In this document: piece by piece, positions 10,746 through 21,822 of the stretch | Layout of the letters: each line of letters begins with the position of its first letter | Numbering within the stretch: the stretch's first letter is position 1 | NCBI GenBank assembly: GCA_029718625.1 | Contig: CM056377.1 | Location: 111,214,407 to 111,278,406, forward strand | Origin: Synaphobranchus kaupii | Lineage: Eukaryota; Chordata; Actinopteri; Anguilliformes; Synaphobranchidae | DNA length: 64,000 nt | Direction of reading: 5' to 3' | Notes under the pieces: generated by a model | What the model saw: the letters and a program-made list of their open reading frames with translations, nothing else | Told to the model about the DNA's origin: nothing | Database searches by the model: none | Program-made: the position numbers and the translations under genes

Positions 10746-12458
10746 TGTAAGGGATAATTTCATTTTGCATTACATTTGGGCACAAGTACAAGTTTTAATA
10801 TATAAATACCAGGTTGTTATAAGCATACATTTTTGCAATAGATGACCTGAGATTCCTTTTGTCTCTCCACAGACATATGCTATCAAAAATACTTTCATGT
10901 GGGGAGTTGATTAGCCCATTTCCAAAAGAGCAAATACTGTAATTCTTGTTTTGAGGTTTACAGGATTGAACTACTAATATGAGAAATAAAATATATTGGC
11001 AAAGCCCAATGCTTGCAAAAATGCACATCACTTTGACACAACTACACCAAACAAAACTCTTCCAGAACAATTGGTTGTGTGCCAGAAATAGATAAGACCT
11101 AGCAAATGTGATTGTAAGGGCTTTCTATTCAGATACAACTTTCTGTGACAAATGCTAATCTTATCTCAGTCTCACACAGAAATCAGAAACTAATGGGATT
11201 TGGGCTGGCGTTTTATAATAGGGACACATTTCATTAAAACAACTTTGTGCATTACCAGCTGGCCGGGCTGTCAGTATGCCTTTTGTTGTTTGCTGGTTGA
11301 TCTTATAGAGGCTTGAGTAGAACTGACAGACACGAGGTTCTCTGAAGCATAAAATAATTGTGCAATTGTGAAATGGAACTTTGTTAAATTAATTATTCCA
11401 TTTGTCTCCAGGGTTTTATATAACTCAACATATGATCCTTTGGGGGGTGGGGGATGTTATATTATCATATTTAAATACATTTTCTGCCACAAAATTATCT
11501 GTGTGTTCCAATTGTCATATTCCAAAAAAACAAGACCTTACCTCACTACAGACAATGAAAATGCTGCTAGAATTGTGTTTTTGTTTTCTATCCTGCTGAT
11601 ATACTGTGTTTCCACAACACTTAAAATACAATAAGCCTGACAGCTGCATACATTACATCTTCGGAATTCAGGACTAGTGCATATGATCAATTTTTCTAAT
11701 TTGCAAATTACATTTTACACATCAGTATAATGCTAATAATGAACCAAACCCCCCACCCCCCATTATCCTAGGTCTCAGAAATTAAATAGCAAATTGATAG
11801 TCTAGCTAAGTTGCCGATCATTGCGCACAGTAGCTTAAATTACGTTTTAAATTGTGACAAAGTAACTTATTAGAAATAAATAGCAAATAATGACCGGTTG
11901 TTAGTTATGTGCTACTGCCAGTGAGTAAACATAAAAGCAGTATTCTCAGATCAAGCAAAAAAAGGTGTAACCATGAAGTCTAGATCAGCTACCGCTGAAG
12001 TAAAGTCTAATGCCGTTGCCAACTATGGAAGGAACATTTCTTGCAGGATTACCCTCCATCTATCCTCCATTCATTTGTATACAAGCTGGTTCAATACTAA
12101 CTATTACTTACTAACACCTTAATATAAAACACAGAGCTAACACAGCTAAACAGATCTGAACAGAGCTAAATTGCTATTTAGTTAGTTACAATGTTACCAG
12201 CATTATTGTTTTCATGCATATTGTTAAAAGCTAGATAATAAATTCGCATTTTTAATTTTGTCTGTTGTAATGTATGAAATACACCGGTGTGTCCATATAT
12301 GGTTAACACATTATTTATTGGCAGTATTCATCCAATCAGACTATCTGGTGTTTCTTACCGAAAGGGCTGCAGCATTTCAACTAACGAGAGAGGTGTGTTC
12401 AACATCAGTGGAAGTTGTTTTATCGATCAGGACTTTTACAGTCCAAAGGGGGGAAAGG
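10746..12458. other. Non-coding, nothing firmly recognised
   Basis: AT-rich DNA. A block at 11160-11300 has a balanced composition and could be conserved non-coding sequence, but no motif decides it. Open frames at 10528-11070 and 11368-11634 overlap in several frames and look random. Confidence 0.45.
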
Positions 12459-12691
12459 TGGGCGGCAGTGTAGTGTAATGGTTAAGGAACTGGCCTTGTA
12501 ACCGAAAGGTTGCAGGTTCGATTCCCAGGTAGGACACTGCCGTTGTACCCTTGAGCAAGGTACTCAACCTGAATTGCTTCAGTATATATCCAGCTGTATA
12601 AATGGATAATATGTAAAACATGATAAAAACTTGTGTAAGTCGCTCTGGATGAGAGCGTCTGCTAAATGCCTGTAATGTAATGTAATGTAAT
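12459..12691 (+). mobile_element. tRNA-derived SINE, UnaSINE-like
   Basis: The head has Pol III promoter boxes: an A-box region around TAGTGTAATGGTTAAGG and a clear B-box GGTTCGATTCC at 12515-12525. The body contains the usual ACCCTTGAGCAAGGTACTCA. The 3' tail reads GTAAGTCGCTCTGGATGAG, then AGCGTCTGCTAAATGCC, and ends in TGTAA repeats. In eel this tail is shared with the UnaL2 LINE, whose reverse transcriptase mobilises the SINE. A short GAAAGG direct repeat (12453-12458 and 12692-12697) may be the target duplication. The copy is nearly full length. Confidence 0.9.
12515..12525 (+). promoter_or_regulatory. Pol III B-box of the SINE
   Basis: GGTTCGATTCC matches the canonical internal Pol III B-box. 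Together with the degenerate A-box about 35-40 bases upstream it would direct transcription of the SINE. Confidence 0.85.
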
Positions 12692-12697
12692 GAAAGG

Positions 12698-13676
12698 ACT
12701 GTGAGGTTCTCTGGTAATCAAGTTGCGGACTATGCTGGAATAGCTAGCACAGCCAACTGTGCCACTACGCAGCTGCTTTTTCTGTACATTAGCTATTGTT
12801 TTATAGTCTTATATGAACAAGACGTGTACTTGCGGATACACTTGTGCTTAATAACAATAATGGATCAGACAAAATATTATCTCATTTTATAGTACTATTT
12901 CATAATTCATTTATTTAAATATGATATCATAATCTTTCGATGTGGCAGTATTACAGCAAAATAGGGAGCTCTGTTGCCATAAAGCTCTCAGCATAAGTGT
13001 ATGAACCCTAATAGTTGAATATTTCTCATTGTATTTATTTATCTTTTGCATAGTTAAGAACATATATGCTTAGCTGCACAGCGTTGAAGAAATGCCTCTT
13101 GCTCGATATCACACTTTATGCAATCAAAACCATACCTGTTGCTTCATGTAGCTATAAGGGCCCTGTAAAGAAGCACAGCTATGTGAGCTTTTATGTGCTT
13201 GTATGGCCTCCAAGCAAAATGTATATGCAAATGTGTTTGCCTGTAAACAGCGAGGTGCTCCATTAAAGCCTGAGAGAAGAGCTAATCATAGGCGGCCTTG
13301 TTAATTCACGTAATGTAAAGTCGTCTAACACTGCGGCTAATTCTGGTCTGGAAAACCGGGCATTTATTTCTGGCAGTTAATCTCATTAAATTTAGGTGCT
13401 TGAAGGATAATGTTACCTGAATCCCTCAATGAAACCTACTTTAAGTTCTCTTAGAGCCATACAATGTTCTGTTTAGAACATACAATGAAGATATCTTTTT
13501 TTTGTTTTGCCTGCTTTCAGGTTTGGTTTAGGTGTATTATAGTGACTTGCATTCCTTCTATTTTTTATATCATCTGAAGTCAGTACTAGGCTATTCTTAA
13601 TATTGCTCATCCAATTTGTTACATGGCATATGGCAAACACCTATGAAACATCGCATTTTAGTTAAATAAATGTTTG
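12698..13676. other. Non-coding; possible conserved block
   Basis: No gene seen. The stretch 13280-13440 (GCGGCTAATTCTGG, TTAATCTCATTAAATTTAGG) has homeodomain-type TAAT/ATTA sites and low simple-sequence content, as conserved enhancers often do. This is only an impression. Confidence 0.35.
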
Positions 13677-13928
13677 CTTTTCCAAAACTCACTCAGCCCA
13701 CTTTTACCAATTTTGGGAAAATCTACATTTTTGTGTATTTTCAATTGGTGGAGTTTTTTTTACATGAAAAAATCTAATTTTTATACATAAGTCATTAAGA
13801 ATAATAGTTTAAAAGTAAAACGGCAAATATCTGAACATTGTTCATAAAAATTATACCTACCTTGTGATATGAAAAAAAAAAATGGTTTATCAAAACTGGA
13901 CTTAGTGAGGTTTGGAAAACCACTCTTC
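13677..13928. mobile_element. Small foldback MITE, copy B
   Basis: Same family as 41428-41662. Shared text: CCAAAACTCACTCAGCCC then ACTTTTACCAATTTT at the left, AAAAATTATACC-ACCTTG in the middle, and ATGGTTTATCAAAACTGGAC then GAGGTTTGGAAAACCACTCT at the right. The right end complement (GAAGAGTGGTTTTCCAAA) is the family terminus; the left end of this copy has lost its first bases. No coding capacity is seen; the minus frame at 13781-14029 is a by-product. Confidence 0.8.
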
Positions 13929-16058
13929 AAATGGTCTCCATTGAGAGGGTTACAATTAATATACTCAAGTATTCCAGAAATAAAAGCCATATAATACAGG
14001 TAAATTAAGAAATTACTTATTTCATACAATTAATTTGGAATTGTCATGTGTCCAAAAGTAAATAACGCAATATTACAACAGGGAAATTAGCTAACATCTT
14101 TCGCATTAAATATATATTTTAAAGCAAAATTCATCCTGTGTTGTAAATGGACACTAATATTTGGACGACGACTGGAATGTAGGAATATACACACCTACGA
14201 TGGGAGGATGTTTGAGTATCTAAAAAGTTTTTAACTTTGAAAATGTAGATCTACATCCCTAATAAGAACTGATGTTGGTATTGACGACGCCTAAAATAAA
14301 TTCATCCTAACTGAAAAACTAAATCTAGGATTTCATCTTAGAAAGATTAAAATGGAAATCTGTCTGCAAGACACTTTTTTTCAGGCAAGACACTGGAGAC
14401 AAGCACAGATAAGGCTTAGATGTTTCACACATTTACACGTTACGTGTAGCCTATGTATAACATTATTTATTATTATAATTTTTTTTTTTTTTCAAAAGTT
14501 GTCATCATAAAACCTCGTATTGAAAGCACATCTATTGTCCCCTTATCTGCATGCATGCCTAACACTATCTCGGGTTAACATTTAAGGGTAGAAGAATAGT
14601 ATAATTCCAGCAGAAGTGATAGGCTATGCTCTACCATAGACTCATAGCAGCCTATGCCACTATGCCTGTTCTCCCTCTGAATTCAATGTACGTCGTACAT
14701 TGGCAGAAATAACTTTTGAAACGACTCGCTGAATTTCCGACTGAAAATTTGGAAACGAAATAGGAATGTAACACAAAACGATTCGCAAAACTGTGTGCAT
14801 AAACGCTATTAGTCAATACACTGGGGAACCTACTGTTAACCACTTCTACTAGTCAGAGAATCATTTTTGGAGCAACCACAACACCCGTAGACTATTGTAT
14901 TGTCCCAGTTATTGACTGATTAAAATAAAATGCGGCGACAAGTCAGTGTGAAACATCACGCAATTAGACTTCACCGGGCTGTCTATTATAATCTATTGCA
15001 GACGACAAGGATGATGATACACTAGACTTGTAGACTAATAATTATTTCTGTATCCTGCGGATTCACTCATCTAAATTCCCTAGTAAAATGGCAGGAGTGT
15101 AGATGGTTTAAATCAATATTTAGAGTTGAATACTAAAACTCACTTCCGATCATAATCACGTCTTCACTTAAGATATGTGTTGTTCTTCGCAGAAATTGTT
15201 TGTGTATAAGTTCTTATGTAAATAAAATAGGTTATTGCTCCTCCAATATATAGCCTATCAACTTTAAATGAGAATGAGCTAACGTAATGATCTAGAGTTA
15301 AATTAAACGGTGCGCATATTTCTGATGTAGCCTAATCTGAACAATACATCTAGCCTATATCCTTGCCATGCAACTTCAGAGAAAGATGCATACAGCATAC
15401 TTCGTGCATAGCCCACGTAGGTTATATCATATGATATAGCACTAACTCATAATCGTAGGCTATTCTAAAAATCACATAGGCATAGCTTACTGTACACTTC
15501 CTGATAAAGTTGGAAGGTTTCAACTTATCTCCAATGCTATCTTCTAAGTACCGGCTTCCCAATACCAAACAATAGCTTAACGTTACACCATTTATGAAAA
15601 TTACCCAAAAAACAAAACTTTGGAAACATGCAAGTTAAATTAAACCAACTCAAACGCTATAGCTACGTAGCCTTATCTTCGATTTTTAAAGAGCTTTATT
15701 GATCATTATACTTTAAAATACAATGCCCATAAATATTGATGATGTAACACCCTTAAAGCCTATAAAGACTAACGATAATAATGTTTGAAACGAAAAGCTA
15801 CTGAAACCGCACACTTACTCCGCGACACAAACGTATCCTTTCATAAACAATAGTCACAGTAACTGCCAGTATACAATTAAGATGCCTTTAACTAAGTAGA
15901 CTAAGACACCACTGAAGAAACGACAACTAATGTAATGCCACATAACACTCTCAGGGTTCGCATCCATTCTGCTAGTTCACTTTTTTAAACGCACCGATGT
16001 CTTGCAATTCGCGGTCACTGAAAAGAACCATTTAGTGCTGGAGCCCAGAGAAACTGTT
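13929..16058. other. Non-coding; possible first intron
   Basis: AT-rich, with many AGCCTAT-type fish words. Nothing was recognised apart from a small TGTACGTCGTACA palindrome near 14687. If the exon at 16065-16152 is real, this is the start of its first intron. Confidence 0.45.
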
Positions 16059-16064
16059 ACTTAC
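16059..16064 (-). promoter_or_regulatory. Splice donor GTAAGT of the signal-peptide exon
   Basis: The plus strand reads ACTTAC, giving GTAAGT on the minus strand immediately after the last exon base (16065). It is a near-consensus U1 site and fixes the exon end. Confidence 0.6.
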
Positions 16065-16152
16065 GGGATGCCGGGAGAGCTGCATTGAAGCTGCTGATGC
16101 GGCTGAACATCCAGAGCAATAGCGTTATCCCTGCTCCAGGAAGCCGCAGCAT
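16065..16152 (-). CDS. First coding exon of a secreted or membrane protein (signal peptide)
   Basis: On the minus strand ATG at 16152-16150 has A at -3 (GTGAAGATG). It opens a frame of 29 codons plus one base, then GTAAGT, a strong splice donor, so the intron is phase 1. The peptide begins MLRLPGAGITLLLWMFSRI and has a short basic start, a hydrophobic core (ITLLLWMF) and a small-residue stretch (SSFNAALPAS) suitable for signal peptidase, giving a typical secretory signal. A signal-peptide exon ending in phase 1 is usual for receptors and adhesion proteins with Ig, CUB or LDL-type modules. I cannot name the gene. The local sequence is richer in CpG than its surroundings. Later exons would lie at lower coordinates and none is visible in the window. 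Confidence 0.6.
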
Positions 16153-16708
16153 CTTCACTTTCACACCGGTGTCAAAATGTACAAAGGAAAATGCGTATCG
16201 TCAAGTTCTGTCCAGGTAACAATTTTATCTAGCTTCTTCCTGAACGCAGTCTGCCCCTGCAAAAGTGTTTCCCACTCGCTCGGTTTTATGTGCGATAAAT
16301 AAAGAGGGAGGTACTGCCTCTGCGGTCTAACAAACGGGTTCTCTACAGTAGTGTTCGATTTGGCTGCTCCTCATATATTAGCCCGCAGCACTCAGCTCTT
16401 GACGACAATAACAGCCGGGGTTTGTAAAATATTTCCAAGCCGTATGTTCCGCCTCTTAATGTACAGACAGTGTTTATCACATTATTGTGACAACCCTTAA
16501 AAAGCCATAGGCTGACGAAGGTCGCTGTCCAGGTGCAGAAGTTATCAGTAACCGCGTCCTCGTTCCCCCTCCCCCCTTTTGTTGAAGTTGGTACAGTCCA
16601 CCAAACAGTGCCACAATCCTCATGGGACACAAGTCAGTGTGCGGAGTCGATTTCTCATCGGTCTTAACGAACGCATGCAGATGACAGAGTAGTCGCACAG
16701 TTGTTGTT

Positions 16709-16710
<2 letters not shown>
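16153..16710. other. Putative 5' UTR and upstream region
   Basis: More GC and CpG than flanking DNA. The overlapping minus frames at 16343-16698 show no signal or domain and are probably chance in this composition. Confidence 0.4.
16240..16310 (-). promoter_or_regulatory. Candidate promoter upstream of the signal-peptide exon
   Basis: About 100-150 bases upstream of the ATG the minus strand reads CTTTATTTATCGCACATAAA then ACCGAGCGAGTGGG. It holds two TATA-like words and sits in a local CpG-containing patch (about 15960-16690). Start site and use are inferred, not shown. Confidence 0.28.
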
Positions 16711-16761
<51 letters not shown>

Positions 16762-16795
16762 TAGTAGTATTATTATTATTGTTATTGTTATTATT
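16711..16795 (+). repeat. Compound (TAA/ATT)n microsatellite
   Basis: TAATAATAA repeats switch to ATTATTATT with TAG and GTT interruptions. The switch makes the tract partly self-complementary, so it can fold into an AT hairpin. Confidence 0.95.
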
Positions 16796-17689
16796 TCAAG
16801 AGGCTACAGCAGAGAATGGACTCACAACATAAACTAAAACTCCATGAAGGCCTGTACAAAACAAATAGATATAATAACTGTATCCCAAAAAACAGATTTT
16901 TAAGCTATTGCAAAAGGCTAAGATGGTTAATGCTGGCTGGCTTAAATGCATGTAAAAATAGACTTTAAAGAGGACCATCCAATAAACAAGTTATTCTTGC
17001 ATCTGTGCATCAACTGTTCAAGGGGAAGTGTTATTCAAGAGTTTTGTTTGATATAAAGCCAAGGTAGCTGAAAATTCAATGGTAAAGAAAGTTCCCTATG
17101 ATAAGAAAAAATATCATTTCATAATTGCATCATACAAGTGACTATTGTGACACTTTTTTAAATGTTCAAGATAGAAACACTCCAATGCTAAATTTAAAGA
17201 GGAAAGATCTGCATTCAACATATAATTCCCCCATTTAGCCTTATTTGCAAGTCATGCATGTGTGTGTGTGTGTGTGTGTGTGATGGGGGTACTCTTTATT
17301 TGTCTTATATTTTGAATGCATAATTGTATTAACAATAATACAACAACAGAGACAGCCTCCCTCCCCCCGAGCAGGGATGCCTGGCACGGACTGGATATTA
17401 CCATGGGGCTCAGCCACACACTTGCACAATGTCTTAGCATGAGCCACCCAGCAGCAATATATACTGTAAATGGATTGAAGTGTTCTTTTTTTTCAGAAGC
17501 AATTTTCTTTTTATGCATTTTAATGAGGAGAATCCAAAGCACAAATCAATGGAAGGTCCATGTCAATAGAATATACAGACTTTGAGGACATTTCTATGTT
17601 TTATTTATATCATTTGGAACTGCCTTAAATTTTAACATCCACATATTTAGCAAGTTTAAAAAAAACTACACAAAGGGTTTTTTATTTAA
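16796..17689. other. Non-coding with a (TG)n tract
   Basis: No gene was recognised. The (TG)n tract at 17259-17282 explains the histidine/threonine-rich minus frames at 17241-17542. Confidence 0.5.
17259..17282 (+). repeat. (TG)12 microsatellite
   Basis: An uninterrupted dinucleotide repeat, alternating purine and pyrimidine. Confidence 0.95.
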
Positions 17690-18110
17690 TGGTAAGGGAA
17701 GGGTCAGGGAAGATTTCATTTTGAGGGCAAGTGCAGAGCTGGTAGGTGCTTAGTTCAGGTGCTCTCTGAAGCGATACGTCTTCAGTCTCTGACAGATGAT
17801 GGCCAGAGACTCTGCTGTTCTGGCAGCAGGGGGGAGCTCGTTTCACCACTTACGTACTGTAGGTGATAGAACAGAAATGAGTCACGATCCTTAGTACGCA
17901 CTGAGTACAAGTCTTGAATCGAATGCAAGCTGCAACAGGGAGCCAGTGGAGGGTGCAGAGCAGAGGTATAATGTGTGAGAACCTGGGGAGGTTGAAAACG
18001 AGTAAGGCTGCAGTGCATTGGATAAGTCTTATGAGTCTTATGGCAGAGGCAGGGAGTCCAACCAAGAGTGAATTGAAGTAGTAGGGAGTTGACAAGGGCT
18101 TAGGCTGCTT
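17690..18110 (-). pseudogene. LINE ORF2 C-terminus and 3' UTR
   Basis: The minus strand encodes LLVGLPASAIRLIRLIQCTA, then LVFNLPRFSHIIPLLCTLHW and LPVAACIRFKT, the conserved C-terminal region of fish L2/jockey-like reverse transcriptases. After frameshifts the last piece CQRLKTYRFREHLN ends in TAA at 17752-17750, the normal ORF2 end. A short 3' UTR runs to an AT-rich end near 17690. Only the last part of the element is present, as expected of a 5'-truncated insertion. It is inactive. It differs from the LINE pieces at 8548 and 43518. Confidence 0.8.
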
Positions 18111-18381
18111 CTCCCATAAGAAATGGTCATACCCTAGTGACATTGTGTAGGAGAAACCTGCATGTATGGGTTACTGCTGTGATTTCTGCCATGAACAACA
18201 GCTGGACATTCAGGGCTACTCTTTGCAGTCCAAGTGGGGTGCAGTACAATGGCCTTCCCAGGTAAGAACAGCAGTTTTGTTTAGGTACAGCTAGATAGTG
18301 AACTGCCCTCCAGGATGAGATGTCTGCCAGGCAAACTGAGATATACTAAGAGCAAGCATGCTCAGTAAACCTACGTATATA
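18111..18381. other. Short non-coding gap
   Basis: Possibly upstream LINE sequence, strongly decayed. Nothing firm. Confidence 0.35.
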
Positions 18382-19245
18382 TACACCGATCAGCCACAAC
18401 ATTAAAACCACTGACAGATGAAGTGAATAACATTGATTATCTCGTTACAATGGCACCTGTCAAGGGGTGGGATATATTAGGCAGCAAGTGAACCATTAGT
18501 TCTTGAAGTTGATGTGTTGGAAGCAGAAAAAAATGGGCAAGCGTAAGGATCTGACCGACTTTGACAAGGGCCAAATTGTGATGGCTAGACGACTGGGTCA
18601 GAGCATCTCCAAAATGACAGGTCTTGTGGGGGCGTTCCCGGTATGCAGTGGTTCGTACCTACCAAAAGTGTTCCATGGACGGACAACCGGTGAACCAGCG
18701 ACAGGGTCATGGGCGCCCAAGGCTCATTGATGCGCTTGGGAAGTGAAGGCTAGCCTGTCTGGTCCGATCCCACAGAAGAGCTACTGTAGCACAAATTGCT
18801 GAAAAAGTTAATGCTGTCTATGATAACCGCAGACCAGTCACAGTGCCCATGCTGACCCCTGTCCACCGCCGAAAGCACCTACAATGGGCACGTGAGCGTC
18901 AGAACTGGACCATGGAGCAATGTAAGAAGGTGGCCTGGTCTAATGAATCACATTTTCTTTTACATCATGTGGATGGCCAGGTGCGTGTGCGTCATTTACC
19001 TGGGGAAGAGATGGCACCAGGATGCACTACGGGAAGAAGGCAAGCCGGCGGAGGCAGTGTGATGCTCTGGGCAATGTTCTGCTGGGAAACCGTGGGTCCT
19101 GGCGTTCATGTGGATGTTACTTTGAGACGTACCACCTACCTAAACATTGTTGCAGACTAAGTACACCCCTTCATGGCAATGGTATTCCCTGATGGCAGTG
19201 GCCTCTTTCAGCAGGATAATGCGCCCTGCCACACTATTCAGCAGA
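18382..19245 (+). mobile_element. Tc1-like transposon, 3'-truncated
   Basis: Starts with TACACCGATCAGCCACAACA then TTAAAACCAC, the terminal repeat of a well-known teleost Tc1 family. A transposase frame opens at 18535 ([20 protein letters not shown]). It continues, with at least one frameshift and several stops, to SGLFQQDNAPCHT near 19235. The second catalytic aspartate (QQDNAP) is present. The first lies in VAWSNESHF, where families usually have SDES, so it reads Asn. The catalytic glutamate and the right terminal repeat are missing. The copy is dead. Confidence 0.85.
18535..19236 (+). pseudogene. Tc1-like transposase pseudogene
   Basis: Would encode a DDE cut-and-paste transposase of about 340 residues; here only about 230 codons can be followed. 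The N-terminal helix-turn-helix region ([20 protein letters not shown]) is intact up to residue 35. After LVG the frame shifts, then [15 protein letters not shown] is broken by a stop. The middle frame (18843-19160) carries the WARERQNWTMEQ and GGGSVMLWAMFCW blocks. Two more stops follow before the QQDNAPCH motif. Loss of the first catalytic Asp (to Asn), loss of the Glu and the stops make it non-functional. Confidence 0.85.
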
Positions 19246-20415
19246 TCAGTGAAAGCCCCTCTCCTTACATATTTCGCTAAACACTTTGTAGATTTCGGTT
19301 TTTGTGTTTTTTACTCAAACTGCTGACATATGTATATGTATGTGATCGTCCACCCAAATTTCAATAAGGCATTGTACCATCCCTGCTCCAAGTCCAACTA
19401 ATTTCGCTTTCATCATGTTAGCAACATTGGCAAGTCTTTACTACAAACAAAATGTGTTTCTCATAATTCAAAATGTGTCAATCCCATCATATTTGGGTCC
19501 ATTGGGTCAAATTGCATTCTCACTACAAAGGAACCACTCCAGAGTTTGCTCACAAGCTTTCCGAGATCATCCTCTCTAAGCGGTTTCAGTACAATTGTTT
19601 TGGTCTGCACCCGAGTGCGATTTTGATTGCTGTGTTCACATGCCCAAAATAACCAAACCTAGAGAGGAAACGCTCCAGGGTTAGAAATAAAGACCTCAAA
19701 TAAACTAGGTGTGAAAATGCCATAAGTGTCATCAGCATATGAGTGATAGGAGAGGCCATGTGAGGATATTAAATATCTGAGTGATCTGGTGTATAGTGAG
19801 AACAAATTTAGCCGGTTTTTCACCTAGATGCGAGACCGTCATTTCAACATAAGAATGTTCACTGGGACGTTATGATATAACGTTAGCTAATGTTAGCTAA
19901 TGATTCTGCATGCGCCTTGTCTCTGCTAGCTATATGTAAATACATTCTTTATTAGAGCTATCCATCTATCTTAGGCAACGTAGGTTATGTTAGTAGTAAA
20001 TAAGCTGGAGGATTGCATCTGGTGAGTTGGCAGCAGTTTGCGAGTGGAGTGAAGCTAGCGCTCAGCACACTAATGGGTCTTGCAGAAGTTCCAATCCGGC
20101 CATTTTGATGCCTGCAGAACTGCACCACTGGTAAACTGAACAGCTAGAAGTCCTCCAGCTGATTCTGCCAGTCGCTAACAGGTCCCTGTCGGACCAACGC
20201 TAGATGACCTCTCGTAAACCAGTGTGCAAACAGCTAGCAGCCCAACCGCATATGCCGGGAGCCCACTCTCTGGGTAGCAAGCTAGCTAACGCTAATGTCT
20301 CAGTGTGAGATGATGAGAGAAAAGCAAAATGCCATAGAAATACTATTTTTCGGTCATGCTATAATAAATTATGGTACGAACCTCAGCTTAACAAGGAAGA
20401 TAATAACTAACATTA
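19246..20415. other. Non-coding, decayed repeats suspected
   Basis: The segment 19580-19690 (GGTCTGCACCCGAGTGCGAT and AGAGAGGAAACGCTCCAGGG) resembles common teleost repeats, but I cannot name the family. GTTAGCTAATGTTAGCTAA near 19880 is a short direct repeat. No gene was recognised. Confidence 0.35.
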
Positions 20416-20417
20416 TA

Positions 20418-20960
20418 CACTGCCTGGCCAAAAAAAAAGTCGCACACTCTAATATTTTGTTGGACCGCCTTTAGCTTTGATTACAGTGCGCATTCGTCGT
20501 GGCATTGTTTTGGCAACCTTATGCAATGTCACAACATTTATTTCCATCCAGAGTTGCATACATTTTTGGCCGAGATCTTGTATTGACGACGGGAGAGTCT
20601 AACCACTTCGTAAAGTCTTCTCCAGCACATCCCAAAGACTTTCAATGGGGTTAATGTCAGGTCTCTGGTGGCCAATTCATGTGTGAAAATGATTCCTCAT
20701 GCTCCCTGAACCACTCTTTCACAATTTTAGCCCGATGAATCTTGGCATTGTCGTCCTGGAATATGCCCATTGATGGGATAACCTGGTCATTCAGTACATA
20801 CAGGTAATCAGCTGACTTAATTTTATTGCTGCATAACGTTGCTGAGCCTAGACCTGACCAATTGAAGCAACCCCAGATCATAACACTGCCTCCAGAGGCT
20901 TGTACAGTGGGCACTATGCGTGACAGGTGCAACGGCGACTTTTATTTTGGCCAGGCAGTG
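20418..20960 (-). mobile_element. Internally deleted Tc1-like element with both ends
   Basis: Both termini are present: CACTGCCTGGCCAAAAAAAA at 20418 and, inverted, CACTGCCTGGCCAAAATAAA ending at 20960. TA dinucleotides flank both sides (20416-20417 and 20961-20962), an intact target duplication. The interior is a minus-strand transposase lacking its N-terminal half: the 5' terminal repeat joins almost directly to [18 protein letters not shown]. At 543 bp it is a deletion derivative that could have moved with help in trans. Confidence 0.9.
20657..20932 (-). pseudogene. Tc1-like transposase C-terminal half
   Basis: The frame contains [16 protein letters not shown], then [20 protein letters not shown], which carries the second catalytic aspartate (QDDNA). 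A frameshift near 20660 moves the reading to [20 protein letters not shown], which keeps the catalytic glutamate (NPIE), and the final block MPRRMRTVIKAKGG lies close to the end of the element. The DNA-binding half and the first aspartate were removed by the internal deletion, so no active enzyme can be made. Confidence 0.85.
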
Positions 20961-20962
20961 TA

Positions 20963-21817
20963 TGATCGATCTGATCACCTTTCTGATAGTTTGCTTGATA
21001 GCTAACGTGTTAGTGTCGAGTAGAAAAGTGGCCATCTCTGCGTCACTTCTCAAGGGCTGTTTTAGCCAGGCTCGAGGTCAGTGTTGTTGTTAAACAGTGC
21101 TACCGCTCAATAAAGAGAAGATGACTTTGAAACAAGATCTGCCTGGCTGGTCCTTGAACGCGCTCGCTACAATACTTTTAAAATTACTTTAGAGAGAGAA
21201 GACGAAGAGGAAGAATCAACAGAGGTAGCAAAGATTTATTAGCCAGCCAATCCGATTCAGAGGCTTTCTTGTCAATAAACAAGTATTCAACTTGTTTTTA
21301 TTACACCCACCTGCACATAGCACGGGGGTATTGTTTTCGCTCCTGTCTGTGCGTCTGTCTGTCTGTGTGTCCCTATCATCCATAACTCGAACAATTTTAC
21401 TCCGATTGTAATAAAACTTTGTGGAAATGTTGATAGTTGGGCACTGACCTGAATCCTGATTTTTTTTCCTTAATCGGTCAATGCCCGACTTCACAGTGCA
21501 AGATCAAATTTTAGCTCCATGCATATTACGTTCAGGGTCGACATTAGCACACGCATGGGTGTAGCATCTCTCTGAGTGCCATTCTAGTTGTAGTTTTCAA
21601 TCCCACTTAGGACAGGGCTGAGCTGTGGGCTAGAACAGGTTAAAATGCATTGTGATGGTTTCTGTATTGTCTGCTGACAAAGTTTTTGAATATTTTTCAT
21701 CACACCACATTTATGGAGGTCTGATGTTAGCTAGCTGTCTAGCCAAAATTCTATATATTTCACGTTTTCCATTCCCCATGTTCCAATCACAAAGAATTGT
21801 GGATCTATGTGTGTAGA
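20963..21817. other. Non-coding, possible LTR-end or repeat remnants
   Basis: Near 21110-21170 an AATAAA signal is followed by a segment ending CGCTCGCTACA, like the 3' side of an LTR, but no matching start was found. The segment 21340-21600 resembles a widespread fish repeat (CTGTCTGTCTGTGTGTCCC, GGTCGACATTAGCACACGCA), family not named. Confidence 0.3.
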
Positions 21818-21822
21818 TTTTA

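Noticed and set aside
12459..12540. A functional tRNA gene
   Set aside because: The tRNA-like head lacks a complete cloverleaf by eye and is fused to a SINE body and tail.
16343..16698. Minus frames of 95 and 73 codons upstream of the signal-peptide exon
   Set aside because: No signal, domain or splice logic; likely chance in a CpG-richer region.
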